Source: Nocardioides pinisoli
GTDB taxonomy: Bacteria > Actinomycetota > Actinomycetes > Propionibacteriales > Nocardioidaceae
DNA: 64,000 bases
Assembly (NCBI RefSeq): GCF_024199985.1
Contig: NZ_JANARS010000001.1
Location: forward strand, 62,001 to 126,000
Direction of reading: 5' to 3'
A program made the position numbers and the translations under genes. Positions 47,627 through 55,837 of the stretch are shown here, in pieces. The notes below the pieces were generated by a model. The model saw nothing but the letters and a program-made list of their open reading frames with translations, was not told the origin of the DNA and did no database searches. Numbering within the stretch: the first letter of the stretch is position 1; each line of letters begins with the position of its first letter.

Positions 47627-49777
47627 GTGCCTTCCCACCCCACCCCCGCTGCGGCCCGGGCGATCACCGGACGCCGACTGGCCTGGTTCTTCGCGCTGGT
47701 GCCGATCCTGCTGGCGCTGTTCGCGATCGCGTTCGTGCCCGAGGGCGAGCGGGAGAACTCGGCTCTCGACACGCTCCCGGCAGGCGCCGACAGCACCCTG
47801 GCCGTCGAGCTGGAGGAGCAGCTGCCCGACGACGAGGGCCAGGTGGCCATCGTCCTGTGGACCGCGGAGTCGGGCGAGCTCGACCAGGCCACGCAGGGCG
47901 AGCTGACCCAGCAGTCGGTCTCGCTCCTGTCGGAGGCCGGTGGCGGCGGGGCGCCGGAGGGAGCGCCGGACGGCGCCGCCGGGGGTGGTGACGGGGCGGG
48001 CGCGCCGCAGGACGGGCCGCCGGGCGGTCCGCCCGGTGGTGGCGAGGGCCAGCAGTCGCCGCTGGTGGTGGCCGAGGACGGGACCGCCGCGTTCGTCGCC
48101 GTACCCGTCTCCTCGTCGTCGGCGACCGACAACATCGACAAGGTCGAGGAGCTGCGCGACCAGCTGCGCGAGGACGCCCCCGACGGCGTCGAGGTCCAGG
48201 TGACCGGGCCGGCCGGCATCCAGGCCGACATCGGCCAGGTCTTCGACGGTGCCGACATCCGGCTCCTCGGCGCCACGGCGGCGGTCGTCGCCATCCTGCT
48301 GATCATCACCTACCGCAGCCCCGTGCTGTGGCTGGTCCCCCTGACGGTCGTCGGCATCGCCGACCGCCTGGCCGCGATCGCGGCGACCAACGTCCTCGAG
48401 GTGGCCGGCGTCGCGTGGGACGAGTCGACCATCGGCATCCTCAGCGTGCTCGTCTTCGGAGCCGGCACCGACTACGCCCTGCTGCTGATCTCGCGCTACC
48501 GCGACGAGCTCAAGACCACCGAGTCGCGCCACGAGGCGATGGCGCACGCGCTCAGCCGCACCTTCGAGGCGGTGCTGTCGAGCGCCACGACGGTCGTGCT
48601 GGGCCTGCTGACCCTCCTGCTGTCGGCGATCCCGACCACGCGCGGCCTCGGCCTGGCCTGTGCGGTGGGCGTCGTCATCGCCGCCACCTTCGCCCTCGTC
48701 GTGCTGCCCGCGGCGCTGGTGCTGTTCGGACGGTGGGTGTTCTGGCCGCGGGTGCCGCACGTCGGCGACCCGGTGCTCGTGGACTCCCGAGGCGTGTGGC
48801 ACCGCGTCGGCAGCGCCGTCGCCCGGCGTCCGCGCACCTTCGTCGCCGGCACCGTCGTCGCCCTCACGGTGATGGCCCTCGGCGCCACGACCATCACCAC
48901 GGGGCTCGACCCGGCCGACCAGTTCCTCGAGCGCCCCGAGGCCATCTCGGCCGCCGAGCGGCTCGGCGAGTCCTTCCCCGCCGGCACCAGCGACCCGGTC
49001 CAGGTCGTCACGCGCGACGACCCCGAGCAGGTGCTCGCCGCGGTCGAGGAGGTCGAGGGCGTCGACTCCGCCCGCGTCACCACCACCGGTGACGGCATCG
49101 CCCGCATCGACGCCGTACCCGACGCCGCTCCCGGCAGCGACGCCGCACAGGCGGTCGTGCTCGACGTACGTGACGCGGTGGCCGACTTCGACGACACCCA
49201 CGTCGGCGGCGGCGACGCCGAGGCGCTCGACGCGGCCGACTACGCCGCGAGCGACCGCCTGCTGATCCTGCCGCTCATCCTGCTGCTCGTGCTCGGCGCG
49301 CTGCTCCTGCTGCTGCGCTCCGTCGTCGCGCCGATCCTGCTCGTCGCGACCGTCGTGGCGACGTACGCCGCGAGCATGGGCGCGTCGTGGTGGCTCTTCC
49401 AGACGGTGTTCGGCTTCGACGCGATGGACACGGGCGTGCCGCTCCTGGCGTTCCTGTTCCTCGTCGCGCTCGGCGTCGACTACAACATCTTCCTCGTCAC
49501 CAGGGCGCGGGAGGAGGCGCGCGAGCACGGCACCCGCACCGGCATGCTCCGTGCCCTGACCGCCACCGGCGGCGTGATCACCAGCGCCGGCATCCTGCTC
49601 GCCGCCGTCTTCGCGGTGCTCGGCGTGCTGCCGCTGGTCGTGCTCGCCCAGCTCGGCGCGATCATCTTCGTCGGTGTCCTGCTCGACACCCTCGTCGTCC
49701 GCACCGTGCTCGTGCCGGCGCTCGCGCTCACCCTCGGGGAGAAGTTCTGGTGGCCGCGCAAGGTGGGGCCGGCCTGA
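47627..49777 (+). CDS. MMPL/RND-family membrane transporter
   Basis: This 716-residue protein has about twelve transmembrane helices in two repeats, each beginning with one helix and a large extracellular loop. GAGTDYALLLISRYRDEL in the first half and LGVDYNIFLVTRAREEAREHG in the second are the conserved proton-relay segments of MMPL proteins. The first external loop carries a long Gly/Pro/Ala-rich insertion (about residues 102-140). GTG 47627 follows GAGGAG. It probably exports lipids or hydrophobic drugs by proton motive force and is regulated by the divergent MarR. Confidence 0.93.
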   Translation: MPSHPTPAAARAITGRRLAWFFALVPILLALFAIAFVPEGERENSALDTLPAGADSTLAVELEEQLPDDEGQVAIVLWTAESGELDQATQGELTQQSVSLLSEAGGGGAPEGAPDGAAGGGDGAGAPQDGPPGGPPGGGEGQQSPLVVAEDGTAAFVAVPVSSSSATDNIDKVEELRDQLREDAPDGVEVQVTGPAGIQADIGQVFDGADIRLLGATAAVVAILLIITYRSPVLWLVPLTVVGIADRLAAIAATNVLEVAGVAWDESTIGILSVLVFGAGTDYALLLISRYRDELKTTESRHEAMAHALSRTFEAVLSSATTVVLGLLTLLLSAIPTTRGLGLACAVGVVIAATFALVVLPAALVLFGRWVFWPRVPHVGDPVLVDSRGVWHRVGSAVARRPRTFVAGTVVALTVMALGATTITTGLDPADQFLERPEAISAAERLGESFPAGTSDPVQVVTRDDPEQVLAAVEEVEGVDSARVTTTGDGIARIDAVPDAAPGSDAAQAVVLDVRDAVADFDDTHVGGGDAEALDAADYAASDRLLILPLILLLVLGALLLLLRSVVAPILLVATVVATYAASMGASWWLFQTVFGFDAMDTGVPLLAFLFLVALGVDYNIFLVTRAREEAREHGTRTGMLRALTATGGVITSAGILLAAVFAVLGVLPLVVLAQLGAIIFVGVLLDTLVVRTVLVPALALTLGEKFWWPRKVGPA

Positions 49778-49802
49778 CCCGGGGGCGGGTCCGCCCGCCT
49801 GG

Positions 49803-49830
49803 CGGACTCCCCGCTCGAGCGGGGAGTCCG
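49803..49830 (+). terminator. 28-bp palindromic hairpin after the MMPL gene
   Basis: A perfect palindrome with half-site CGGACTCCCCGCTC lies 26 bases after the MMPL stop. Its core CCCCGCTCGAGCGGGG is the same as the terminator at 1661-1684. Confidence 0.7.
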
Positions 49831-49903
49831 TCACTAGGAGGGGGAAACAACCCCCACGAAGTGTCGGACTTCCCCACCAGGTGCGCCCGGGCCCGGGGCG
49901 ACG

Positions 49904-49988
49904 GGGGCTGACGTCCGGCGGGGGCTGACGTCTGGCGGGGTCTGACGTCTGGCGGGGTCTGACGTCTGGCGGGGGCTGACGTCTGGCG
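49904..49988. repeat. five tandem 17-bp repeats
   Basis: Five head-to-tail units of GGGKCTGACGTCYGGCG fill 49904-49988 exactly, units 2-5 differing only at the fourth base. Each unit contains the palindrome GACGTC (units 2-5 read TGACGTCT). The array abuts the nested hairpin at 49988-50053, whose inner loop contains CCGCCAGA, the reverse complement of TCTGGCGG found in the array. No ORF with normal codon bias crosses it. Confidence 0.9.
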
Positions 49989-50053
49989 GGGTAGTTAAGG
50001 GGCACCTGACCCTGGACTACCGCCAGATCGTCCAGGTCTCCCTTAACTACCCC
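49988..50053. other. nested long hairpin next to the 17-bp array
   Basis: The outer stem GGGGTAGTTAAGGG (49988-50001) pairs exactly with CCCTTAACTACCCC (50040-50053). Inside, CCTGGAC (50011-50017) pairs with GTCCAGG (50030-50036), leaving a 12-base loop TACCGCCAGATC. The whole is 66 bases, lies between the convergent MMPL and malic enzyme genes, and is too AT-rich in its outer stem for a standard terminator here. It could be a small structured RNA, a protein-binding site or the end of a non-autonomous element. Confidence 0.7.
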
Positions 50054-50119
50054 CGATGACCGACCGCGGCCAACCCGGGGTCGACGAAGGGCCGGAGTCG
50101 AACCCCGATCCGCCGGGGG

Positions 50120-51499
50120 TCAGCCCTCGCGGCCGCTGATCGCCGACGCCACCCGCTTGGTCACGTCGGGGTGGAACACGCTCGGGATGATGAAGGCCGC
50201 GTGGAGCTCCTCGGCGCTGACGGTGTCGGCGATGGCCTGGGCCGCGCGCAGGAGCATGTCGACGGTCACCTCGGAGGCGCCGGCGTCGAGGAGCCCGCGG
50301 AAGACGCCGGGGAAGGCGAGGACGTTGTTGATCTGGTTGGGGTAGTCGGAGCGGCCCGACGCGACCACGGCGGCGTACTTGTCGGCCTCGGCCGGGTCGA
50401 CCTCCGGGTCGGGGTTGGCGAGGGCGAAGACGACCGGCTTGGGCGCCATCGTCGGGATCCACTCCGGGTCGAGGATGCCGGGGGCCGAGACGCCGATGAA
50501 GACGTCGGCGTCGACGAGCACCTCGCGCAGCGAGCCGGTGGCACGACGCGGGTTGGTCGCGGCGGCCAGGTCGGCGTGCGCCGCCGACAGCGACTCGTCG
50601 CCCGCGGCGAGCGCACCCTCCCGGTCGACGACGACCACGTCGTGGGCGCCCGCGGCGAGGAGCAGGGTGACGATCGCCGTGCCCGCGGCGCCGGCGCCGG
50701 ACACGACGATGCGCACGTCGGCGAGCTGCTTGTCGACGCACCGCAGCGCGTTGGTCAGCGCGGCCAGCACCACGATGGCGGTGCCGTGCTGGTCGTCGTG
50801 GAAGACGGGGATGTCGAGCGACTCGCGCAGCCGGGCCTCGATCTCGAAGCAGCGCGGGGCCGCGATGTCCTCGAGGTTGATGCCGCCGAAGCCGGGGGCG
50901 ATCATCTCGACGGCCTTCACGATCTCGTCGGTGTCCTGGGAGGCCAGGCAGATCGGCCACGCGTCGATGTCGGCGAAGCGCTTGAACAGCGCGGCCTTGC
51001 CCTCCATCACCGGCATCGCCGCGCCGGGGCCGATGTTGCCGAGGCCCAGGACGGCGGAGCCGTCGGTGACGACGGCGACCGAGTTGCCCTTGATGGTGAG
51101 CTTGCGGACGTCCTCGGGGTTGTCGTGGATCGCCATCGACACCCGGCCGACGCCCGGCGTGTAGGCCATCGACAGGTCGTCACGGGTGCGCAGCGGCACC
51201 TTGGACTGCACGGAGATCTTGCCGCCGAGGTGGAGCAGGAAGGTCCGGTCGCTGACCTTGTGGACCGTCACCCCCTCGACCTCGGCCACCGCGGCCACGA
51301 GCTCCTGCGAGTGGGTGGCGTCGGCCGCCGAGCAGGTGACGTCGACGGTGAGCCGGTCGTGGCGCGACTCGGCGACGTCGATCGCGGTGACGACGCCCCC
51401 GTTGTGCGCGATGGTGGTCGCGACCGCGCCAACGACGCTGTGGTCGGCCGCGGTGTACAACCGCATGGTGATCGAGTACGACGATGCGGTTGCTGCCAT
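50120..51499 (-). CDS. NAD(P)-dependent malic enzyme with N-terminal ACT-like domain
   Basis: This 459-residue protein decarboxylates malate to pyruvate. An ACT-like regulatory domain occupies roughly residues 1-85 (SITMRLYTAADHSVVGAVATTIAHNGGVVTAIDV). The catalytic part has TPGVGRVSMAI, DGSAVLGLGNIGPGAAMPVMEGKAALFKRFADIDAWPICL, FGGINLEDIAAPRCFEIE, FHDDQHGTAIVV and the Rossmann motif VVSGAGAAGTAI. The 2-oxoacid phosphotransferase tail of long MaeB forms is absent. ATG 51499 follows GGAGGAGAGGG. Confidence 0.93.
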   Translation of the reverse strand: MAATASSYSITMRLYTAADHSVVGAVATTIAHNGGVVTAIDVAESRHDRLTVDVTCSAADATHSQELVAAVAEVEGVTVHKVSDRTFLLHLGGKISVQSKVPLRTRDDLSMAYTPGVGRVSMAIHDNPEDVRKLTIKGNSVAVVTDGSAVLGLGNIGPGAAMPVMEGKAALFKRFADIDAWPICLASQDTDEIVKAVEMIAPGFGGINLEDIAAPRCFEIEARLRESLDIPVFHDDQHGTAIVVLAALTNALRCVDKQLADVRIVVSGAGAAGTAIVTLLLAAGAHDVVVVDREGALAAGDESLSAAHADLAAATNPRRATGSLREVLVDADVFIGVSAPGILDPEWIPTMAPKPVVFALANPDPEVDPAEADKYAAVVASGRSDYPNQINNVLAFPGVFRGLLDAGASEVTVDMLLRAAQAIADTVSAEELHAAFIIPSVFHPDVTKRVASAISGREG

Positions 51500-51560
51500 G
51501 CCCCAGACCCTCTCCTCCGCGCGGGGTTACGGGCAAGTCACCACGGTCTAGGCTCGGGTT

Positions 51561-51842
51561 GTGGACACAGAGTTCATCGACGCCCCCGACCACCACCGCT
51601 ACGAGCTGCGCTCCGGCGACCAGCTCGTCGGCTTCATCGACTACCGGCTGCACGGCGACGTGATCCGGCTGATCCACACCGAGGTGCCGGAGGCCTTCAG
51701 CGGCCAGGGCCACGCCGCCACGCTCGCGCGCTCGGCCCTCGACGACGCCCGCTCGCGCGGCCTGACCGTGCGGCCCGACTGCCCCTACGTGGCGGCGTAC
51801 ATCAAGAAGCACCCGGAGTACGCCGACCTCGTCGCGTCATAG
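51561..51842 (+). CDS. small GNAT-like N-acetyltransferase (YjdJ type)
   Basis: This 93-residue protein has YELRSGDQLVGFIDYRLHGDVIRLIHTEVPEAFSGQGHAATLARSALDDARSRGLTVRPDCPYVAAYIKKHPEY, the compact single-domain GNAT fold; FSGQGHA stands where the acetyl-CoA pyrophosphate loop (Q/R-x-x-G-x-G/A) lies, and CPYVAAYI-x-KHP is the family ending. GTG 51561 is 6 bases after TAGGCT. Its substrate is unknown. It is divergent from the malic enzyme gene. Confidence 0.9.
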   Translation: MDTEFIDAPDHHRYELRSGDQLVGFIDYRLHGDVIRLIHTEVPEAFSGQGHAATLARSALDDARSRGLTVRPDCPYVAAYIKKHPEYADLVAS

Positions 51843-51931
51843 GCAGGCAGCGTTTGGCGCGCCGCTTCGGGGGTAGCCCTATAGTCACCGCGACGGCACG
51901 CGGGTGGTGGCAAACGATCGGGGGGTGCGCC

Positions 51932-52540
51932 ATGGCCGAGGTGGCCGCAGACGACGGCAGGACGGACGGGGCCGTCGGCGACGCCGACAGCGCGATCGCG
52001 CGACGCATCGGCTTCGTCGCGCGTCCGGTGCGCGGGCTCGTCAACGCCCCGCACCTGCTGGTGCTCGTGGTGCTCGGCATCTGGGTCGCGTGCTCGTTGA
52101 CCTACGCCCTCCTCGAGGACAAGGGCCCCATCGAGGGTCTGTGGTGGGGCATCGTGACCGGCTCGACCGTCGGCTACGGCGACTTCTACCCGTCCTCGAC
52201 CGCCGGCCGCGCGGTCGGCGCGGTCCTGATCGTCTCGATGCTGGTGCTCGTCCCGATCGCGATCGGCCACGTCATCGCCAACCTCGTCTTCGACAAGGAG
52301 TCGCTCGCCGTGGCGACGGTCCTCGAGGACGTCCACGAGCGCATCGACCGGCTCGAGCACCTCACCCTCGCCTCCCTCGAGGCCCAGCACGGTCGCGAGT
52401 GGCTCGACCAGCGCCTCGCCGAGCACGAGGCCGCCGACGCCAGCACCACCGACGTCGCCGAGCGCATGCTGGCGATGTTCACGCAGAAGAACGCCCAGCC
52501 GACGAATGCTGACCAGGACCCGCCCGGAGGCGCCCGATGA
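51932..52540 (+). CDS. two-TM potassium channel, first gene of a DUF350/ATP-grasp operon
   Basis: This 202-residue protein has two helices (residues ~38-58 and ~85-110) flanking a pore loop WWGIVTGSTVGYGDFYPSS whose TVGYGD is the K+ selectivity filter. A cytoplasmic coiled-coil tail (VLEDVHERIDRLEHLTLASLEAQH) follows instead of an RCK domain. ATG 51932 is downstream of a TATAGT -10 box at about 51880 and ~50 bases of leader. It overlaps the lipoprotein gene by 4 bases (ATGA), tying the channel to the DUF350 and ATP-grasp genes. Confidence 0.9.
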   Translation: MAEVAADDGRTDGAVGDADSAIARRIGFVARPVRGLVNAPHLLVLVVLGIWVACSLTYALLEDKGPIEGLWWGIVTGSTVGYGDFYPSSTAGRAVGAVLIVSMLVLVPIAIGHVIANLVFDKESLAVATVLEDVHERIDRLEHLTLASLEAQHGREWLDQRLAEHEAADASTTDVAERMLAMFTQKNAQPTNADQDPPGGAR

Positions 52541-52923
52541 CCACCCCCACCCGCCGTCGCATGCGGTCGACCAGCATCTCGCTGGGCATCACCGCGCTGA
52601 TGGCCAGCAGCCTCACCGGCTGCTCGTCCAGCGCCGACTACGCCGCCGTCTGCGTCGACCCCGAGACCGAGGAGCGCGTCGACGACGACCAGTGCGACGA
52701 CGACTCCGACTACGACGGGAGCGGCACCGGCTTCTTCTGGTACTACCTCGCCGCGCGGTCGGTCGTCCCCGGCGTCGGCTCGACCGTGAGCGGCGGGACC
52801 TACCGCGGCAGCACCCTCAACGGCTCGGTGCAGCGCGGCGGCCTACCGACCACCGGCGGCTCCACCGTCAAGTCCGCCACCACCAAGGGCGGGTTCGGCG
52901 GCAGCTCCCGCGGCTTCGGCTGA
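52537..52923 (+). CDS. small lipoprotein of the DUF350/ATP-grasp operon
   Basis: This 128-residue protein has a signal peptide with lipobox SLTGC at about residue 29. The exported part has a short acidic, cysteine-containing segment (VCVDPETEERVDDDQCDDDSD), an aromatic FFWYYLAARS and a Gly/Ser/Thr-rich, arginine-spotted tail ending GGFGGSSRGFG. Size, position and composition resemble the YgiB/YjfM (DUF1190) lipoproteins that accompany ATP-grasp proteins of the YgiC/YjfC type in enterobacteria, but the match is by context and composition, not by a motif. Confidence 0.75.
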   Translation: MTTPTRRRMRSTSISLGITALMASSLTGCSSSADYAAVCVDPETEERVDDDQCDDDSDYDGSGTGFFWYYLAARSVVPGVGSTVSGGTYRGSTLNGSVQRGGLPTTGGSTVKSATTKGGFGGSSRGFG

Positions 52924-52989
52924 GCCTGCCCGCCCAGCCCCCGCCTCGGCACCCCACCACGCCCGCACCGCTCCCCAGGAGAACACCCC

Positions 52990-53448
52990 GTGACAGACCT
53001 GATCAACGCCCTCCTCCACGCCGTCGCGTACGCCTTCGTCGGCGGCGCGATGCTGGTCGTGGCCTACTACGTCCTCGACCTCGCCACGCCCGGCCACCTC
53101 GGCACCCACCTGCGCGGCGTGGACGAGAACGGCAACGAGTCGGTGCACGCCCACTCCAAGGGCGCCGGCCTGGTGACCTCGGCGTGGCTGGCCTCCAACG
53201 CCGCGGTGCTCTTCACCGCGATCTGGACCAACGGCGAGACCTCGCTCGGCTGGGCGCTGGTGTGGACCGTCTGCTTCGGCGTGGTCGGCATCGTGCTCAA
53301 CACCCTGATGTTCTTCGCGGTCGAGGCGATCACGCCCGGTGACCTGCGGCAGATCGTCACCGCGCCCGGCCCCGTACGTCCCCTCGCGCAGGTCGCGGCG
53401 GCGGTCGCCCTGTCGGTCGGCGCCATCGTGTGCGCCAGCATCGCCTGA
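52990..53448 (+). CDS. DUF350 family membrane protein
   Basis: This 152-residue protein has four hydrophobic helices and the DUF350 pattern: AYAFVGGAMLVVAYYVLDLATPG in helix 1, SKGAGLVTSAWLASNAAVLFTAIW, and a C-terminal pair. GTG 52990 follows CAGGAG. It is the third gene of the operon with the channel, lipoprotein and GspS-like genes. DUF350 (YjfL) proteins have no established function; the conserved neighbourhood suggests a membrane partner of the ATP-grasp enzyme. Confidence 0.85.
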   Translation: MTDLINALLHAVAYAFVGGAMLVVAYYVLDLATPGHLGTHLRGVDENGNESVHAHSKGAGLVTSAWLASNAAVLFTAIWTNGETSLGWALVWTVCFGVVGIVLNTLMFFAVEAITPGDLRQIVTAPGPVRPLAQVAAAVALSVGAIVCASIA

Positions 53449-53466
53449 GCGGGACGGGCACCCGAC

Positions 53467-54732
53467 ATGTGGCGGCACCGGTCGCGAGCGCGTGAGGGCT
53501 GGCGCGACACCGTCGTGGAGCAGGGTCTGGTCTTCCCGACCACGAAGATGCCCGACGGCTCCGAGCTGCCCTACTGGAACGAGGACGCCTGGTACGAGGT
53601 GACGATGGAGGAGGTGGAGGCCCTCGAGGCCGCCACCGAGGAGCTGTGGGCGATGTGCCTGCAGGCCGTCACCCACATGGCCACGACGATGACCGACGAG
53701 CGGCTCGGCCTGCCGCCCGGCTCGCTGGGCGTCGTCCGACGCTCGATCGAGGCCGGCGACCCGGCGCTCTACGCACGCTTCGACCTCGCCTACGGCGCCG
53801 ACGGGTCGATCAAGATGCTCGAGATCAACGGCGACACCCCGACCGGCCTCGTGGAGACCGGGATCATCCAGTGGAACTGGATGGAGGACGTGATGCCGGA
53901 GATGGACCAGTGGAACTCCGTCCACGACCGGCTCGTCGCCGGGTGGCGCACGCTGCGCCGCTCGGGGCACTTCGACGGCGACCGGTTGCACTTCCTCTAC
54001 GACCTCGGGGAGGAGGACTCCTACGACGGCGGCGAGATGGAGATGACGGTCCACTACCTGATGGACACCGCCGTCCAGGCCGGCTGGGTCACCATGGCCC
54101 ACCCGATGGCCGAGGTCGGCTGGAACCCCGACACCCGCGACTACCGCGACGTCCACGACGAGCCGCTGCGCAACGCCTTCAAGCTCTACGCCTGGGAGGA
54201 GATGCTCGCCGAGCCGTTCGGCCAGTACGTCGTCCAGCAGCAGGAGTCCCGCCCGACGCGGTGGATCGAGCCGGCGTGGAAGGTGCTGCTCAGCACGAAG
54301 GCGCTGCTGCCGGTGCTGTGGGAGCTCTTCCCGCGCCACCGCCTGCTGCTGCCGGCGTACTTCGACGAGCCGCGCGACCTCGAGCGCTGGGTCGCCAAGC
54401 CGCTGCACGGGCGCGAGGGCGACAACATCCGCATCCACCTCGACGACATGATCGAGGACGTCGTGATGCCCGGCGGCTACGGCGCCGAGGGCTGGGTCTA
54501 CCAGGCCTACACCGACCTGCCGAGCTTCGAGGGCAACCGCGTGGTGCTCGGGTCGTGGATCGTCGACGGCGAGGCCGCCGGCATGCTGGTGCGCGAGTCG
54601 GACAACATGGTCACCGACTACTTCTCCCGCGTCGCGCCCCACGTGATCAGCGACGGGCTCGCGCCGTCGGAGGAGCAGGTCGCGCAGTGGCTGGCCGAGC
54701 GGGTCGGGCCGGACGCGCCGACACTGTCCTGA
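53467..54732 (+). CDS. glutathionylspermidine synthase-like ATP-grasp protein
   Basis: This 421-residue protein is related to the C-terminal synthetase domain of GspS and to YjfC/YgiC. Visible are PYWNEDAWYEVTMEEVE, RFDLAYGADGSIKMLEINGDTPTGLVE (substrate and Mg2+ binding), WIEPAWKVLLSTKALLPVLWELFPRHRLLLPAYFDEP, WVAKPLHGREGDNIRI (ATP-grasp Lys and loop) and GSWIVDGEAAGMLVRESDNMVTDYFSRVAPHVI. The amidase domain of GspS is absent. It should form an amide bond, but glutathione is not made by most actinobacteria, so the substrate is probably different. Confidence 0.9.
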   Translation: MWRHRSRAREGWRDTVVEQGLVFPTTKMPDGSELPYWNEDAWYEVTMEEVEALEAATEELWAMCLQAVTHMATTMTDERLGLPPGSLGVVRRSIEAGDPALYARFDLAYGADGSIKMLEINGDTPTGLVETGIIQWNWMEDVMPEMDQWNSVHDRLVAGWRTLRRSGHFDGDRLHFLYDLGEEDSYDGGEMEMTVHYLMDTAVQAGWVTMAHPMAEVGWNPDTRDYRDVHDEPLRNAFKLYAWEEMLAEPFGQYVVQQQESRPTRWIEPAWKVLLSTKALLPVLWELFPRHRLLLPAYFDEPRDLERWVAKPLHGREGDNIRIHLDDMIEDVVMPGGYGAEGWVYQAYTDLPSFEGNRVVLGSWIVDGEAAGMLVRESDNMVTDYFSRVAPHVISDGLAPSEEQVAQWLAERVGPDAPTLS

Positions 54733-54764
54733 CCTCGCTGTACCTGCGGGCGAGCCCGGACTCT

Positions 54765-54840
54765 GCACCCGAGTTGCGTGCTTTGCACCCGGGATCTCGA
54801 CCTCGAAGCGGGGTGGTCACCGGATATCCGGTGACCGCCC
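54765..54840 (+). repeat. intergenic element with 30-bp palindrome, copy 2
   Basis: Bases 54811-54840 form the same palindrome as 27691-27720, with one G-to-T change in the left arm. It is preceded by two direct repeats (CTCTGCACCC and CTTTGCACCC, 20 bases apart). About 70 bases align with the reverse complement of copy 1. It lies between the convergent ATP-grasp and beta-helix genes. Confidence 0.85.
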
Positions 54841-54841
54841 C

Positions 54842-55837
54842 CTAGCGCACCACCGAGTCGGTGATCGTCCGGCTCGCGCCCAGGAAGAAGACCCCCGGGA
54901 TGGTCTCGAAGCCCTCGCTGGTGTTGCCGATCAGTCGCGAGCCGTCGATCGTCAGGGTGCCGGAGCGGTCGTTGGACACGAAGAAGATCGCCCCGCCCCC
55001 CTCGCGCGCGGTGTTGTTCGACATCACGCTGTCCTCGAGCGTGAGGTGGATGTCGTCGCCGTCCATGTAGATGGCGCCCCCCGAACCGCCGCCCGGCGTG
55101 CCGGGCCGGGCGGGGTTGGCGCCACGGCCGACGGCGCGGTTGCCGGTGAAGGTCGAGCCGCTGATGCGCCACGAGACGCCGATGCTGCTCAGCGCCGAGC
55201 CGTTGCTGCACCGGCCGCCGGTGAAGTTGGAGCGTCGTACGACGACGGGCCGGTCGCGGTACTGGTCGAGCACCCGGACCGCGGCCCCGCCCACGTCGGG
55301 GCCGGTGCGGTCGCAGCGGTTGTCAGCGAAGGTCGAGTCGAGGATCCTCAGCCGGCCCCCGCGCACGAAGACCGCGCCGCCACCTCCGCCGTCGGTCGTC
55401 TCGCCGGTGCTGTTGCCGCGGACGAACCGCATGCCCTTGAGCACCAGCAGCGGCTCGGCCTGGTCGTTGCAGTGCGAGGTCGTCCACACCTGCGCGCGGT
55501 CGCAGGTGTTCATGTAGAGGATCCGCCGCCTGTCCTCGCCGCTCAGGGTGACGAGCCCGCCGCCGTCGAGGACGACGCGGGCCGAGGTGTTGACGACCTT
55601 CGCGGTCCGCTTCATCGCGATCGTCACCGGCGACGGGCCGCAGTCGAAGCGGATCAGGCCGCCCCTCGCCACGGCGCGCACGACCGCGCGCGAGGTGCAC
55701 GACGCAGGCGTCCCGGTGCCGACGACGGTGTCGGCGACGCGCCCGTCCGTCGCCGACCGAGGCGCTGTCTCCGCGCTCGCAGGTGCCGACGTCACGACCG
55801 CGGCGAGGACCGCCGCGGCCACGACGCCGGCGCGCAT
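54842..55837 (-). CDS. secreted right-handed beta-helix protein
   Basis: This 331-residue protein starts at ATG 55837, coupled to the peroxidase stop (TGATG), and has a Sec signal peptide (AAAVLAAVVTSAPASA). The rest shows the repeated Gly/Asn pattern of polymorphic outer-membrane-like or pectate-lyase beta-helices: GGGGGAVFVRGGRLRILDSTFADNRC, GGSGGAIYMDGDDIHLTLEDSVMSNNTAREGGGAIFF. Cysteine pairs suggest disulfides outside the cell. No catalytic residues are evident; it may be a wall-associated or adhesive protein. Confidence 0.8.
   Translation of the reverse strand: MRAGVVAAAVLAAVVTSAPASAETAPRSATDGRVADTVVGTGTPASCTSRAVVRAVARGGLIRFDCGPSPVTIAMKRTAKVVNTSARVVLDGGGLVTLSGEDRRRILYMNTCDRAQVWTTSHCNDQAEPLLVLKGMRFVRGNSTGETTDGGGGGAVFVRGGRLRILDSTFADNRCDRTGPDVGGAAVRVLDQYRDRPVVVRRSNFTGGRCSNGSALSSIGVSWRISGSTFTGNRAVGRGANPARPGTPGGGSGGAIYMDGDDIHLTLEDSVMSNNTAREGGGAIFFVSNDRSGTLTIDGSRLIGNTSEGFETIPGVFFLGASRTITDSVVR

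Noticed and set aside
49904..49988. 17-bp array as a CRISPR
   Set aside because: Units are head-to-tail without spacers and too short; no cas genes are present.
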